Source of the DNA: CAZMUQ01 sp964569845
Lineage (GTDB): Archaea > Thermoproteota > Bathyarchaeia > Hecatellales > Hecatellaceae
Assembly: GCA_964569845.1 (NCBI GenBank)
Contig: CAZMUQ010000015.1
Coordinates: forward strand, 1 to 23,294
DNA: 23,294 nucleotides
Direction of reading: 5' to 3'
Shown: positions 8,149 to 15,676 of the stretch, in pieces
Layout of the letters: the number at the start of each line of letters is the position of its first letter
How positions within the stretch are numbered: the first letter of the stretch is position 1
Program-made: the position numbers and the translations under genes
Notes under the pieces: generated by a model
Told to the model about the DNA's origin: nothing
Databases searched by the model: none
What the model saw: only the letters and a program-made list of their open reading frames with translations

Positions 8149-9403
8149 CTTTCTTTCGTATACCCATCTTCTCTAAAACTATGTTTAAAATTTTTTCTGC
8201 AATTTCCTCCTTTCTTGCTAGAGAAATTTTTACAAAATTTTTATCCTTATCAATAATAAAAACCTCATTAGTTTCATACCTGAAACCTACATTTTCTCTA
8301 CCAACATCATTTGCCACAATTAGATCTATATTAGCAGATTTAAGGCGCATGTATGCACGCTCTATAAGCTCTTCATCACTTAACTTATATTCAGCTTTAA
8401 ATCCAACAACAAAAGTTTTAGGACTAATTTTCTTAGCTTCCTTAACAATTTTTACTGTTGGCTTAAGCTTCAAATCAAGCATTAAAATATCATCAGTAGA
8501 AACTTTCTGGTTATATGGCTCTGTCGGAGTGAAATCTGCAACAGCAGCAGCTGAAATGAATAGATGATAATTTTCTAGCTTAAGCTCTGATAAAACAGCA
8601 TCAGCCATTTCACTTGTTGTTTCAACATTTAAAACCTTAATGTTGCTTGGAGGCTTAACTGTACCAGGTCCATAGATGAGTGTAACTTCAGCACCTCTTC
8701 TAATAGCCTCTAATGCTATAGCTATACCCATTCTTCCAGAGCTTTTGTTGGTTATTACCCTGATAGGATCTATATACTCGTAGGTTGGTCCAGCAGTAAT
8801 TAAAACCTTTAACCCAACCATATCTTTAATAGTTAATCTTCTAACAACAGCCTCAACTATCATTTCAATATCGGCAATTTTAGCTTTACCTTCCTCAATT
8901 TTAGGCTCAATAAACTCAAAACCAAGTTTTCTAAGTTTTTCAATATTATCCTTGTTAGCAGGGTAGTCGTAAAGAACTTTATGCATAGCAGGAGCAATAA
9001 GTATGGGTATTCCTGAACTATAAGCAGCTAAAACTAGGGCTGTTACAGGAGTATCATTTATTCCTGAAGCAAGCTTCCCTATAGTATTTAGGGTTGCGGG
9101 AGCAATAAGTACAAGATCAACTTTACCTAAATTTTCAGTTAAAGATAAGAAATCAATTTTACCATCCATTTCAACTATCGGCTTATTACCAGTAGCCCAT
9201 TCTAAGACATCAGGATTAAGCATTTTTTGAGCTGTTGGAGACATAACAGGAATAACTTCAGCACCCATCCTCATTAACTCTCTTGCAAGCTTAGGTGTAA
9301 TAGTTAATGCAATACTTCCAGTAACACATAAAGCTACTTTCTTGCCTTGAAGCTTGCTACTTCTAGATCCTAAGATATCTTTTGATGGATGACTCTTCTC
9401 CAT
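8138..9403 (-). CDS. coaBC: Bifunctional phosphopantothenoylcysteine decarboxylase / phosphopantothenate--cysteine ligase
   Basis: The last gene of the CoA operon. The N-terminal flavin domain (about 20-190) should decarboxylate 4'-phosphopantothenoylcysteine: TGSIAL at 28-33, APATLNTIGKLASG at 101-114, and PAMHKVLYD at 138-146, the archaeal form of the PxMNxxMW motif. The C-terminal domain (198-421) makes phosphopantothenoylcysteine from phosphopantothenate and cysteine: ITAGPTYEYIDPIR, SSGRMG, AAAVADF and ANDVG. Position 85, in KIDFLSL, is Phe where the family has its catalytic His, so decarboxylase activity is uncertain. The ATG start gives a 34-base overlap with panE, which argues for translational coupling. 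Confidence 0.92.
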   Translation of the reverse strand: MEKSHPSKDILGSRSSKLQGKKVALCVTGSIALTITPKLARELMRMGAEVIPVMSPTAQKMLNPDVLEWATGNKPIVEMDGKIDFLSLTENLGKVDLVLIAPATLNTIGKLASGINDTPVTALVLAAYSSGIPILIAPAMHKVLYDYPANKDNIEKLRKLGFEFIEPKIEEGKAKIADIEMIVEAVVRRLTIKDMVGLKVLITAGPTYEYIDPIRVITNKSSGRMGIAIALEAIRRGAEVTLIYGPGTVKPPSNIKVLNVETTSEMADAVLSELKLENYHLFISAAAVADFTPTEPYNQKVSTDDILMLDLKLKPTVKIVKEAKKISPKTFVVGFKAEYKLSDEELIERAYMRLKSANIDLIVANDVGRENVGFRYETNEVFIIDKDKNFVKISLARKEEIAEKILNIVLEKMGIRKKAKT

Positions 9404-10332
9404 AACTCCTCAACCATGGTGTTCTTCTCTAACCTTTTAACTAAAAAGGTTAAAAGCATATTTAGAGGGGTTGAAACACCAGTAGAGCTACCTAAACGAG
9501 ATATAGCCCCATTTATGTAATCTATCTCAGTTCTTCTCCCTCTTTTAATATCTTGAAGCATAGAATTAAAGTTTTCAGCAGTAGCTTTTGCTGTTTTAAA
9601 TGTTAAATCTACAGGGTCCTCTGGTAATGGAATTTTAAGCTTATCTGCAACTTTAACACCTTCTAAAACCGTTTCAGCAATAAGTAGCTTTAAATCCTCA
9701 TATTCTAAAAGTTCACCATTTCTCATACCAGTTAGGGTTCCATACGGATTTATTCCAGCATTAACAAGAGTTTTTGTCCAGACAATTGACTGAATATTAT
9801 CAGAGATTTCCACATAGAAACCTGAATTTTTAAAGTTTTCAGCAATATCAAGAATGTTGTCATAATTTTTCTGGGATAATCCTCCAAGAATAGTTTTACC
9901 AAAACCTGTTGAAACAACAATACCAGGTTTTTCTAGGAAAGCTCCACAAAATGTTACTCCGCGTATAATATTCTCCTTTCTAATTACCTTTAAAACCTCA
10001 TCCTCAACACCTATACCATTCTGTAAACATAGAACCATAGTTTTTTCTTTAATTAGAGGAGATACTTGTTTTGAAGCTTCTGAAACACTGTATGCTTTAA
10101 CCGTTAAAAGAATAAGGTCCCATGTTTCCTTTATTAAAGGTTGTACTGACGTTTCAGCTTTAATGTTTTTCACAGTTTTCTCTATTAACCCTTTTATCTT
10201 CAATCCATAACTTTTAACAGCTTTAACTTGAAATTCCCTGGCAACAATTGTAACATCATTTTCATTGTTACATGCAAGTAAACCTGCAAAAAGGCTTCCT
10301 ATTGAACCTGCACCCATAACAAGAATCTTCAT
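9370..10332 (-). CDS. panE: 2-dehydropantoate 2-reductase (ketopantoate reductase)
   Basis: A 320-residue NADPH-dependent enzyme that reduces ketopantoate to pantoate. The dinucleotide motif GAGSIG is at 7-12, LQNGIG at 103-108 marks the cofactor-substrate cleft, the catalytic Lys187 lies in WTKTLVNAGINP with Asn191 and Asn195, and Glu269 in RRTEID completes the expected set. Length is typical. It follows the hexulose-phosphate synthase fusion by 9 bases and overlaps coaBC by 34 bases. Its place in an operon with pantoate kinase and phosphopantothenate synthetase makes the CoA role firm. Confidence 0.94.
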   Translation of the reverse strand: MKILVMGAGSIGSLFAGLLACNNENDVTIVAREFQVKAVKSYGLKIKGLIEKTVKNIKAETSVQPLIKETWDLILLTVKAYSVSEASKQVSPLIKEKTMVLCLQNGIGVEDEVLKVIRKENIIRGVTFCGAFLEKPGIVVSTGFGKTILGGLSQKNYDNILDIAENFKNSGFYVEISDNIQSIVWTKTLVNAGINPYGTLTGMRNGELLEYEDLKLLIAETVLEGVKVADKLKIPLPEDPVDLTFKTAKATAENFNSMLQDIKRGRRTEIDYINGAISRLGSSTGVSTPLNMLLTFLVKRLEKNTMVEELWRRVIHQKIS

Positions 10333-10341
10333 GGAAAAGCT

Positions 10342-11655
10342 TCAACCTATAATTTTTTCCCACTTTTTAATTCTTAAAACTTGTGAAAGGGTACTACCTG
10401 CTTTAATTTCAGCTCTAATTCTTTGCTCTTTTTCAAAAACATCCTTAGCTCTATTTGCAATTTCAACAGCAATCTCTTTAGGTATAACAACAACACCTGT
10501 ATCATCAGCAACAATCCAATCTCCAGGCCTAACTTTAACTCCTCCACAGTGAATTTCAACGTTTATTTCTCCAAAACCTTTAGGATCTCCAGCTGTAGGA
10601 TTTATGTATTTAGCGAATACTGGAAAATTCATCTTCCTTATTTCATCAACATCCCTAACAGCACCATCAATAACAACACCACTTAACCCTTTAACCGCAC
10701 AACTCCAGGTTGCAAGTTCACCCCAAACAGCTTTTTTACTATCACAAGCATCAATAACTAAAACAGAGCCAGGCTCAGCTATATCTACAGCTTCAACAGG
10801 TTTAGCCCAATCTCCGGGAGCCGTTTTAACTGTTATAGCTTTACCTACAGCTTTAGCACCTATAACTATTGGAAAAATTCCAAACATTTCACCTTTTCTT
10901 TGCATAGCATCAGAAATATTTGCTGAAGAAACTTCCATAAACACTTTTTGAAGGTCTTCTTCACCGTACTTTTTATAAAGTTTTGTTGGAATAGGCTTTC
11001 TTTGTTTCATAGCCTCTTTAATTATTTTTGTAGCTTCCTCTGCATTTTCAGCCTTAGTTATAGCTCCACCAACAATAACTATGCTTGCTCCAGCTTCAAC
11101 AGCTAAAGGTGCTGTTTCACTATTTATCCCTCCAGCTACAGCTACAGGAATACTTACAACATCAACAACATTTTTAAGAACATCTAAAGGTTTAACACCT
11201 TTCATCTGTTGATCTATACCAACATGTACGCAAATATAGTCTACACCAATTTTTTCAAGTTCAACAGCTCTTTTAACATAATCCTCAACACCCAAAAGGT
11301 CAACCATTATTTTTGCTCCGTATCTACGTCCAGCTTCAACAGCCTCCCTAACAGTACTATCATCTGAAACACCAAGAATTATCACTATTTCAGCTCCAGC
11401 TTTAGCAGCCATTTCAACTTCAACTGAACCTGTATCCACGGTTTTCATATCAGCAAGAATGGTGTAGTTTGGAAATCTTCTTTTTAACTCCCTAACAGCA
11501 TCCAAGCCTTCACTCTTGATTAATGGTGTTCCAGCCTCTAACCAATCTACTCCTCCACGGATAGCTTCTTCTGCAACTTTTAAGGCTCTATGGAGATCTG
11601 TAAAATCTAATGCTACTTGAAGTTTAGCCTCCTTAAAAAAGTTAGATATGGACAT
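10342..11655 (-). CDS. Fusion of 3-hexulose-6-phosphate synthase and RraA-like/HMG-aldolase-like domain
   Basis: A 437-residue two-domain protein. Residues 1-215 form an orotidine-decarboxylase-superfamily barrel with ALDF (Asp17), AGTPLIKSEG (41-50) and the catalytic D69-x-K71-x-x-D74, as in hexulose-phosphate synthase, which joins or releases formaldehyde from ribulose 5-phosphate or hexulose 6-phosphate. A short linker leads to 240-437, an RraA/4-hydroxy-4-methyl-2-oxoglutarate aldolase fold with WGEL (311-314) and DGAVRDVDE (330-338); Arg334 and Asp335 are the metal and pyruvate-binding pair of active aldolases. Similar fusions are known in other archaea, where the first domain is thought to make pentose phosphate. 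The gene sits 3 bases after the phosphopantothenate synthetase stop and 9 before panE, so it is fully inside the CoA operon. The second domain's activity is unknown. Confidence 0.88.
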   Translation of the reverse strand: MSISNFFKEAKLQVALDFTDLHRALKVAEEAIRGGVDWLEAGTPLIKSEGLDAVRELKRRFPNYTILADMKTVDTGSVEVEMAAKAGAEIVIILGVSDDSTVREAVEAGRRYGAKIMVDLLGVEDYVKRAVELEKIGVDYICVHVGIDQQMKGVKPLDVLKNVVDVVSIPVAVAGGINSETAPLAVEAGASIVIVGGAITKAENAEEATKIIKEAMKQRKPIPTKLYKKYGEEDLQKVFMEVSSANISDAMQRKGEMFGIFPIVIGAKAVGKAITVKTAPGDWAKPVEAVDIAEPGSVLVIDACDSKKAVWGELATWSCAVKGLSGVVIDGAVRDVDEIRKMNFPVFAKYINPTAGDPKGFGEINVEIHCGGVKVRPGDWIVADDTGVVVIPKEIAVEIANRAKDVFEKEQRIRAEIKAGSTLSQVLRIKKWEKIIG

Positions 11656-11658
11656 TTA

Positions 11659-12507
11659 TTACCTCTCTCCTATTATTTCTGATATTATCTTCTTCTCCAA
11701 AACTTCAATTTTAGATGTCATATTAGGTTTTAGAAGCCCTTTCTCAGCAAATATTTTTAATCTTCTACACATAAAATCTACAATTTTACATAGATTTTCG
11801 CAGTTGTTGTATGAGGTTAGTATGCTTTTAAGCTTAAACCTATCTTCAAATCTTAAATTTTCAGCAATTTTAATCATATTCGGCAATGCTCTAACAACAT
11901 TATCAACTATTGTAATTGAAGCCCATAATGCGGTTCTAGAGAACGGGTTTAAATCTATAGCTATAACATTCTTACCCATTTTTCGGAGGGCTTCTGTTCT
12001 ATCACCATCTTCAATAGCTAAAAGAACAGTATCAGCTAGGAAAATCCCTTTAGGAGAAACTTTACGTCTTAAGCTGGATAAGTTAGGTATCTCTGATGAA
12101 GCTTCACATCCAACACCAAGAATAACCTTTAAACCCTTATCCTTCAATATTTCAGCTATTTTTGCTTCACGCTTTAAAGACCTATAAAAGAGGTTTACTT
12201 CAACTTTTGCATCAACAGTTTTTGCAAACTTAACAATCTCATCAGCACATAAAGCCGCAACATTACCATTAACTGAAATAACAGGATTTTTTGATAAAAG
12301 TATCATAGCTACAGCTGCTTTCTCAGCTTCAAATGCAAATGGTAAAGTCTTTTCTCCAAGAATATAGTCAAAACATTCACCTCTACCATGAGCAATAAGT
12401 CCAGCTAAAGCTACAAGACCCTTTTCAAATCCTTCTACAAGTTTTTCACGTATCCTTAGAGATTCAGCTCTTGGATGATTTTCAGGTATGTGAAAATTAT
12501 TAGCCAA
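11659..12507 (-). CDS. 4-phosphopantoate--beta-alanine ligase (archaeal phosphopantothenate synthetase)
   Basis: A 282-residue member of the DUF137/PPS family, restricted to archaea. It joins 4-phosphopantoate to beta-alanine with ATP, replacing the bacterial PanC and PanK order. The N-terminal HPRAESLRIREKL (about 9-21) is the most conserved block; LIAHGRGECFDYILGE (38-53), NGNVAAL and NPFSRTA also match. The start is TTG, overlapping the pantoate kinase stop codon by 8 bases, so the two are probably translationally coupled. No beta-alanine-forming decarboxylase is in the window. Confidence 0.93.
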   Translation of the reverse strand: MANNFHIPENHPRAESLRIREKLVEGFEKGLVALAGLIAHGRGECFDYILGEKTLPFAFEAEKAAVAMILLSKNPVISVNGNVAALCADEIVKFAKTVDAKVEVNLFYRSLKREAKIAEILKDKGLKVILGVGCEASSEIPNLSSLRRKVSPKGIFLADTVLLAIEDGDRTEALRKMGKNVIAIDLNPFSRTALWASITIVDNVVRALPNMIKIAENLRFEDRFKLKSILTSYNNCENLCKIVDFMCRRLKIFAEKGLLKPNMTSKIEVLEKKIISEIIGER

Positions 12508-13408
12508 TTATTCTCGCCCCTATTGAATCAATACTTGAGATAATAGTTTCACCTCCAACCTTTCTAAACAAGTTAACATAAGAAAGAACATCTCCAACTT
12601 TGTCCTCTTTTACAAGTGTAAATAATGCTTCACCAAACATATTCATCGAGAATTTTTGCCCATCAAATTTATCTAAAATACTTAATACATCCCTCAGCCT
12701 TTGAGTATAAATATTAACTTCATCAGCAAACATTCTAGAAATTTTTGTAAAAGCTTCAGCTGAGGGTTTTATTAAGAAATATTTTAAAGCCTTTCTTCCA
12801 ACTTTATTTATCCTTAACCTAACTTTACGGTCTCTTAAGAAGCTTTTTGTAGGTAAAGCTGAAAAATATAAGGAAACAACCTTAAATTTTGACCAGTTAA
12901 ATTTCCTTACAGAGCCCATACCTGGAGCCCCAGCTTTATCTCTAATTTCAAAGCCACCGAAAGTTTCAGCTATAACAGTTCCAAGACCAGTTCTACATTT
13001 AACTTCAGCTAGATGTGCAAGCTGTGCTGCTTCAACTTTAGATAATCCTAAGTTTAAGGCTTCATTTAGGGCTAAGGATAACCCTAAAGCTCCAGCTCCA
13101 CTTGTGCCGTAACCAGCTCCCACTGGTAATTCGATTGTATGTGTAACATCTATATTGTAGGGTTTTTCTATAAGTTTTGAAAATTCGTTTATCAATGTTA
13201 AAGATACATCAGCTTTAGCTGGAGAACCATTTATACTTATATTTGCCCTCCACTTATGGTTTCTTTCCACCTTAACCTCCGTATATACACCTTTAGTTAA
13301 AGAGAAGCCTCCTCCAAGGGAACCCTTCTTTAAGGGATTTTTATATTTATCATCTATCGTGAAAAAACCAGTTATATGGGCTGGAGCGAAAGCTTTAACC
13401 TTTTTCAA
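12500..13408 (-). CDS. Pantoate kinase, archaeal GHMP family
   Basis: A 302-residue kinase that phosphorylates pantoate with ATP, the first committed archaeal step in CoA synthesis. The GHMP phosphate loop appears as ELPVGAGYGTSGAGALGLS (about 93-111), preceded by FAPAHITGFF at 8-17 and GSLGGGFSL near 29-37; RTGLGTVIAETFGGF follows. It is the promoter-proximal gene of the operon, read from a TTG start with no clear ribosome site, which may mean a short or absent leader. The archaeal enzyme is known to be a feedback point in some species; nothing here shows control directly. Confidence 0.93.
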   Translation of the reverse strand: MKKVKAFAPAHITGFFTIDDKYKNPLKKGSLGGGFSLTKGVYTEVKVERNHKWRANISINGSPAKADVSLTLINEFSKLIEKPYNIDVTHTIELPVGAGYGTSGAGALGLSLALNEALNLGLSKVEAAQLAHLAEVKCRTGLGTVIAETFGGFEIRDKAGAPGMGSVRKFNWSKFKVVSLYFSALPTKSFLRDRKVRLRINKVGRKALKYFLIKPSAEAFTKISRMFADEVNIYTQRLRDVLSILDKFDGQKFSMNMFGEALFTLVKEDKVGDVLSYVNLFRKVGGETIISSIDSIGARIIG

Positions 13409-13592
13409 CTTGATGGAAAATTAGTTATTGATGTAAAACTTAAAGATAACCTATAAAACCTTTAAAGACCTTCATATTTTTAGTTATTTTTGACAGATAC
13501 ATTAAATGAAAACAGAGAGCGTATAGGAAATATTGCTGCACCCTCTTAAGCTTAAAATTTACACCCAAAAAACTGAAATATCAATAGGTTAC

Positions 13593-13603
13593 TCTTTAAA
13601 AAT
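13593..13603 (+). promoter_or_regulatory. TATA box of the FKBP gene
   Basis: CTTTAAAAATA lies about 34 bases before the ATG in a 223-base divergent gap. Standard spacing puts transcription start near 13624, giving a very short leader. The rest of the gap shows no other clear element. Confidence 0.4.
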
Positions 13604-13631
13604 AAACTACTTCACATAACAATAGTGAAGG

Positions 13632-14393
13632 ATGAAAACCTTGAGTACAGTAAGTAAAGGAGATTTTATACTTATGGATTACGTTGCAAAAATAAAGGAA
13701 ACAGATATGGTGTTTGACACAAACATCGATTCTGTTGCTAAGGAAGCAAAAATTTTTAAGGAAGATGGGATATACGAGCCTATGCTTGTGGTTGTAGGAG
13801 AAGGGTGGGTTTTAAAGGGGCTTGATGAAAAGCTTGTTGGAATTAAGGTTGGAGAAAAAACAGTTATTGAACTTCCACCTGAAAAAGCTTTTGGTCCAAG
13901 GGATCCAAGCAAAATTAAACTTATCCCTCTACGTAAGTTTCAGCAGCAAAAAATAAATCCTTATCCTGGTATGGAGGTTGAAGTTGATGGTAAACTTGCT
14001 GTTGTTAGAAGTGTAGGTTCTGGCAGGGTTCAAGTTGATTTTAATCCTCCACTTGCAGGTAAAACTTTGCTTTATGAAGTTGAAGTTAAGAAGATTTTAC
14101 AGACACCGTTAGAAAAAGTTAAGGCTTTAATTCATCGTAGAATGCCAAAAATAGATCCTGAAAAGTTTGATGTTGAATTTTTAGAGAAAAACATAACAAT
14201 AGTGATGCCTGAGGAAGCTTTAAATATTGATAGGCTTCAACTTGTAAAGAGGGGGTTAGCCTTTGATATTCAAAAATTTTTTCCTGATGTTGAAGTTGTA
14301 ACTTTTATCGATAAGTATGTGAAAAAGAAAACTGGTTTAGAAGAGAAAACTAAAGGGGAAGAAGTAAAACCTGAGCAAAAATCTGACCAGTAA
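13632..14393 (+). CDS. FKBP-type peptidyl-prolyl cis-trans isomerase, long archaeal (SlyD-like) form
   Basis: A 253-residue folding catalyst and chaperone. The FKBP domain is split by an inserted flap: KGDFILMDYVAKIKETDMVFDT (9-30), GEGWVLKGLDEKLVG (57-71) and the GEKTVIELPPEKAFGPRDP segment (74-92), then the insert with LIPLRKFQ and GKLAVVRSVGSGRVQVDFNPPLAGKTL, closing at about 155. A further 75-residue C-terminal domain (LEKVKALIHRRMP onward) is the extra part seen in the archaeal 26-29 kDa FKBPs. The tail is charged and Lys/Glu rich. Location is cytoplasmic (no signal peptide). Its last 44 bases overlap the end of the convergent UPF0179 gene. Confidence 0.93.
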   Translation: MKTLSTVSKGDFILMDYVAKIKETDMVFDTNIDSVAKEAKIFKEDGIYEPMLVVVGEGWVLKGLDEKLVGIKVGEKTVIELPPEKAFGPRDPSKIKLIPLRKFQQQKINPYPGMEVEVDGKLAVVRSVGSGRVQVDFNPPLAGKTLLYEVEVKKILQTPLEKVKALIHRRMPKIDPEKFDVEFLEKNITIVMPEEALNIDRLQLVKRGLAFDIQKFFPDVEVVTFIDKYVKKKTGLEEKTKGEEVKPEQKSDQ

Positions 14394-14835
14394 CAGGACA
14401 TTTAACAGTTCCACAAATCTTAATAATTTTGCATTTTAATCCAGCTTGTAATGCTTGAGGAACACACTCATTAAACATCTCACATTGAATATTCTTACAT
14501 TCTTGAGGATTAAATTCTATTATAGCATTTTCAATTGCAAATTTTTGCATAATATTCACTTTTAAACTTGCAGGCATAACTTCAACAAGACAAACTTTTC
14601 CGCCGATAAGTTTACAATCAAAAATTCTATCCCTTACCTCGATAATTGTGTAAGATTTTCCTGGTTTAAGATTGTGACAAACTTTTAAAAGTGGACATTT
14701 TAAACATTCTTCAGCTAAACCTTGGTAAATAAAGGTGTACCCTTTTTTAGCCTTACTGAGGCTTATAAGTGTTAAATCCTTCTTGGTTTTACTTGTATCC
14801 ATGTGTAAGTCGTTTTTTATTCTTTTTGGAAACAT
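14350..14835 (-). CDS. UPF0179 family cysteine-rich protein
   Basis: A 161-residue archaeal protein of unknown function. The family pattern is clear: FIYQGLAEECLKCPLLKVCHNLKPG (Cys44, 47 and 53), EVRDRIFDCK (Cys74), a Cys at 82, QECKNIQCEMFNEC (113, 118, 124) and LKCKIIKICGTVKCP (135, 141, 146). Eleven cysteines in spaced groups suggest metal or iron-sulfur binding. The first 20 or so residues are charged and not conserved; ATG codon 12 is a reasonable alternative start, and neither start has a good ribosome site. It is divergent from the proteasome beta gene by 87 bases. Confidence 0.88.
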   Translation of the reverse strand: MFPKRIKNDLHMDTSKTKKDLTLISLSKAKKGYTFIYQGLAEECLKCPLLKVCHNLKPGKSYTIIEVRDRIFDCKLIGGKVCLVEVMPASLKVNIMQKFAIENAIIEFNPQECKNIQCEMFNECVPQALQAGLKCKIIKICGTVKCPVTGQIFAQVLLLPL

Positions 14836-14922
14836 TTATTAGTTAACAAGATTATTTCTAAACTAGCTAATATACCTTCGGTTCTCACCTTTTATCAGCA
14901 GAACATTTTATGGGGTAAATTC

Positions 14923-15570
14923 ATGTTTAGTAGTAAATATCCATATTCGCGGCTAGAAAACTTAAAGCTTAAAGGAACAACAACGGTAGGGGTAATATGT
15001 GAAGAAGGTGTTGTGTTAGGTACTGATACAAGAGTTACAATGGGATACTTTATAGCCCACAAACATGGAAAAAAAGTTTACAAGATTGATGACCATCTAG
15101 CAATAACTATTGCTGGGGTTGTTGCTGATGCCCAAAATGTTGTTGACGTTTTAAAGGCAAATGTAGCACTATTTAAACTTGTAAATGGTAGACCAATAAC
15201 AGTAAATGCTGCAGCAAGGCTTGCAGCAAACCTACTTTTCCGTAGCAGGTATTTTCCGTTGGTGCTTCAAGCAATTATTGCTGGAATTGATGATGAAGGA
15301 CCACATATATTTTCTTTAGATCCTTTTGGAAGCTTAACAGAAGAGAAAAAGTTTTTTGCAACAGGCTCAGGTTCACCTATTGCTTTAGGTATACTTGAAG
15401 ATGGCTATAAAGATGGTTTAACTATTAAGGAAGCTATCCCTCTAGTTGTAAGGGCTATTAAAGCAGCTATGAAACGGGACACTGCAAGTGGGGATAGCTT
15501 TGATGTTTCAGTAGTGACTAAGGATGGGTACAGAGAATTAAGTGAAGAGGAAAAGCAAAAGTATGGTTAA
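14923..15570 (+). CDS. psmB: Proteasome subunit beta, catalytic
   Basis: A 215-residue catalytic subunit of the 20S proteasome. An 18-residue propeptide ends in Gly18 and self-cleavage exposes Thr19 (TTTVGV). Mature-numbered catalytic partners are in place: Asp17 (residue 35 in GTDTRVT) and Lys33 (residue 51 in KKVYKID). GSGSPIALGILED and the SGDSFDVSVVTKDG block match the C-terminal half, with the catalytic Ser and Asp. GGGGT lies about 7 bases before the ATG. No alpha subunit or PAN ATPase gene is in the window; instead aCPSF1 follows 106 bases downstream, a proteolysis-RNA pairing seen in other archaea. Confidence 0.96.
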   Translation: MFSSKYPYSRLENLKLKGTTTVGVICEEGVVLGTDTRVTMGYFIAHKHGKKVYKIDDHLAITIAGVVADAQNVVDVLKANVALFKLVNGRPITVNAAARLAANLLFRSRYFPLVLQAIIAGIDDEGPHIFSLDPFGSLTEEKKFFATGSGSPIALGILEDGYKDGLTIKEAIPLVVRAIKAAMKRDTASGDSFDVSVVTKDGYRELSEEEKQKYG

Positions 15571-15579
15571 ATTTGTTAA

Positions 15580-15600
15580 TTTTTCCTTCCTTAATTTTTT
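15580..15600 (+). terminator. T-rich transcription terminator after the proteasome gene
   Basis: The stretch holds T runs of five and six separated by a CTTCC-type spacer, 10 bases after the stop codon. Archaeal RNA polymerase ends transcription at such T tracts. There is no hairpin. Confidence 0.35.
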
Positions 15601-15676
15601 CCAGCTCAAAATTTAACATTTAAGCATGATGAGAACCCGATTAGGAATAATCAGTATGTAGGAGGATTTTTAAGAA

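Noticed and set aside
10265..10951. Several plus-strand open frames opposite panE and the hexulose-phosphate synthase fusion
   Set aside because: They are shadows of well-conserved minus-strand genes and have low-complexity Ser/Thr/Ile content.
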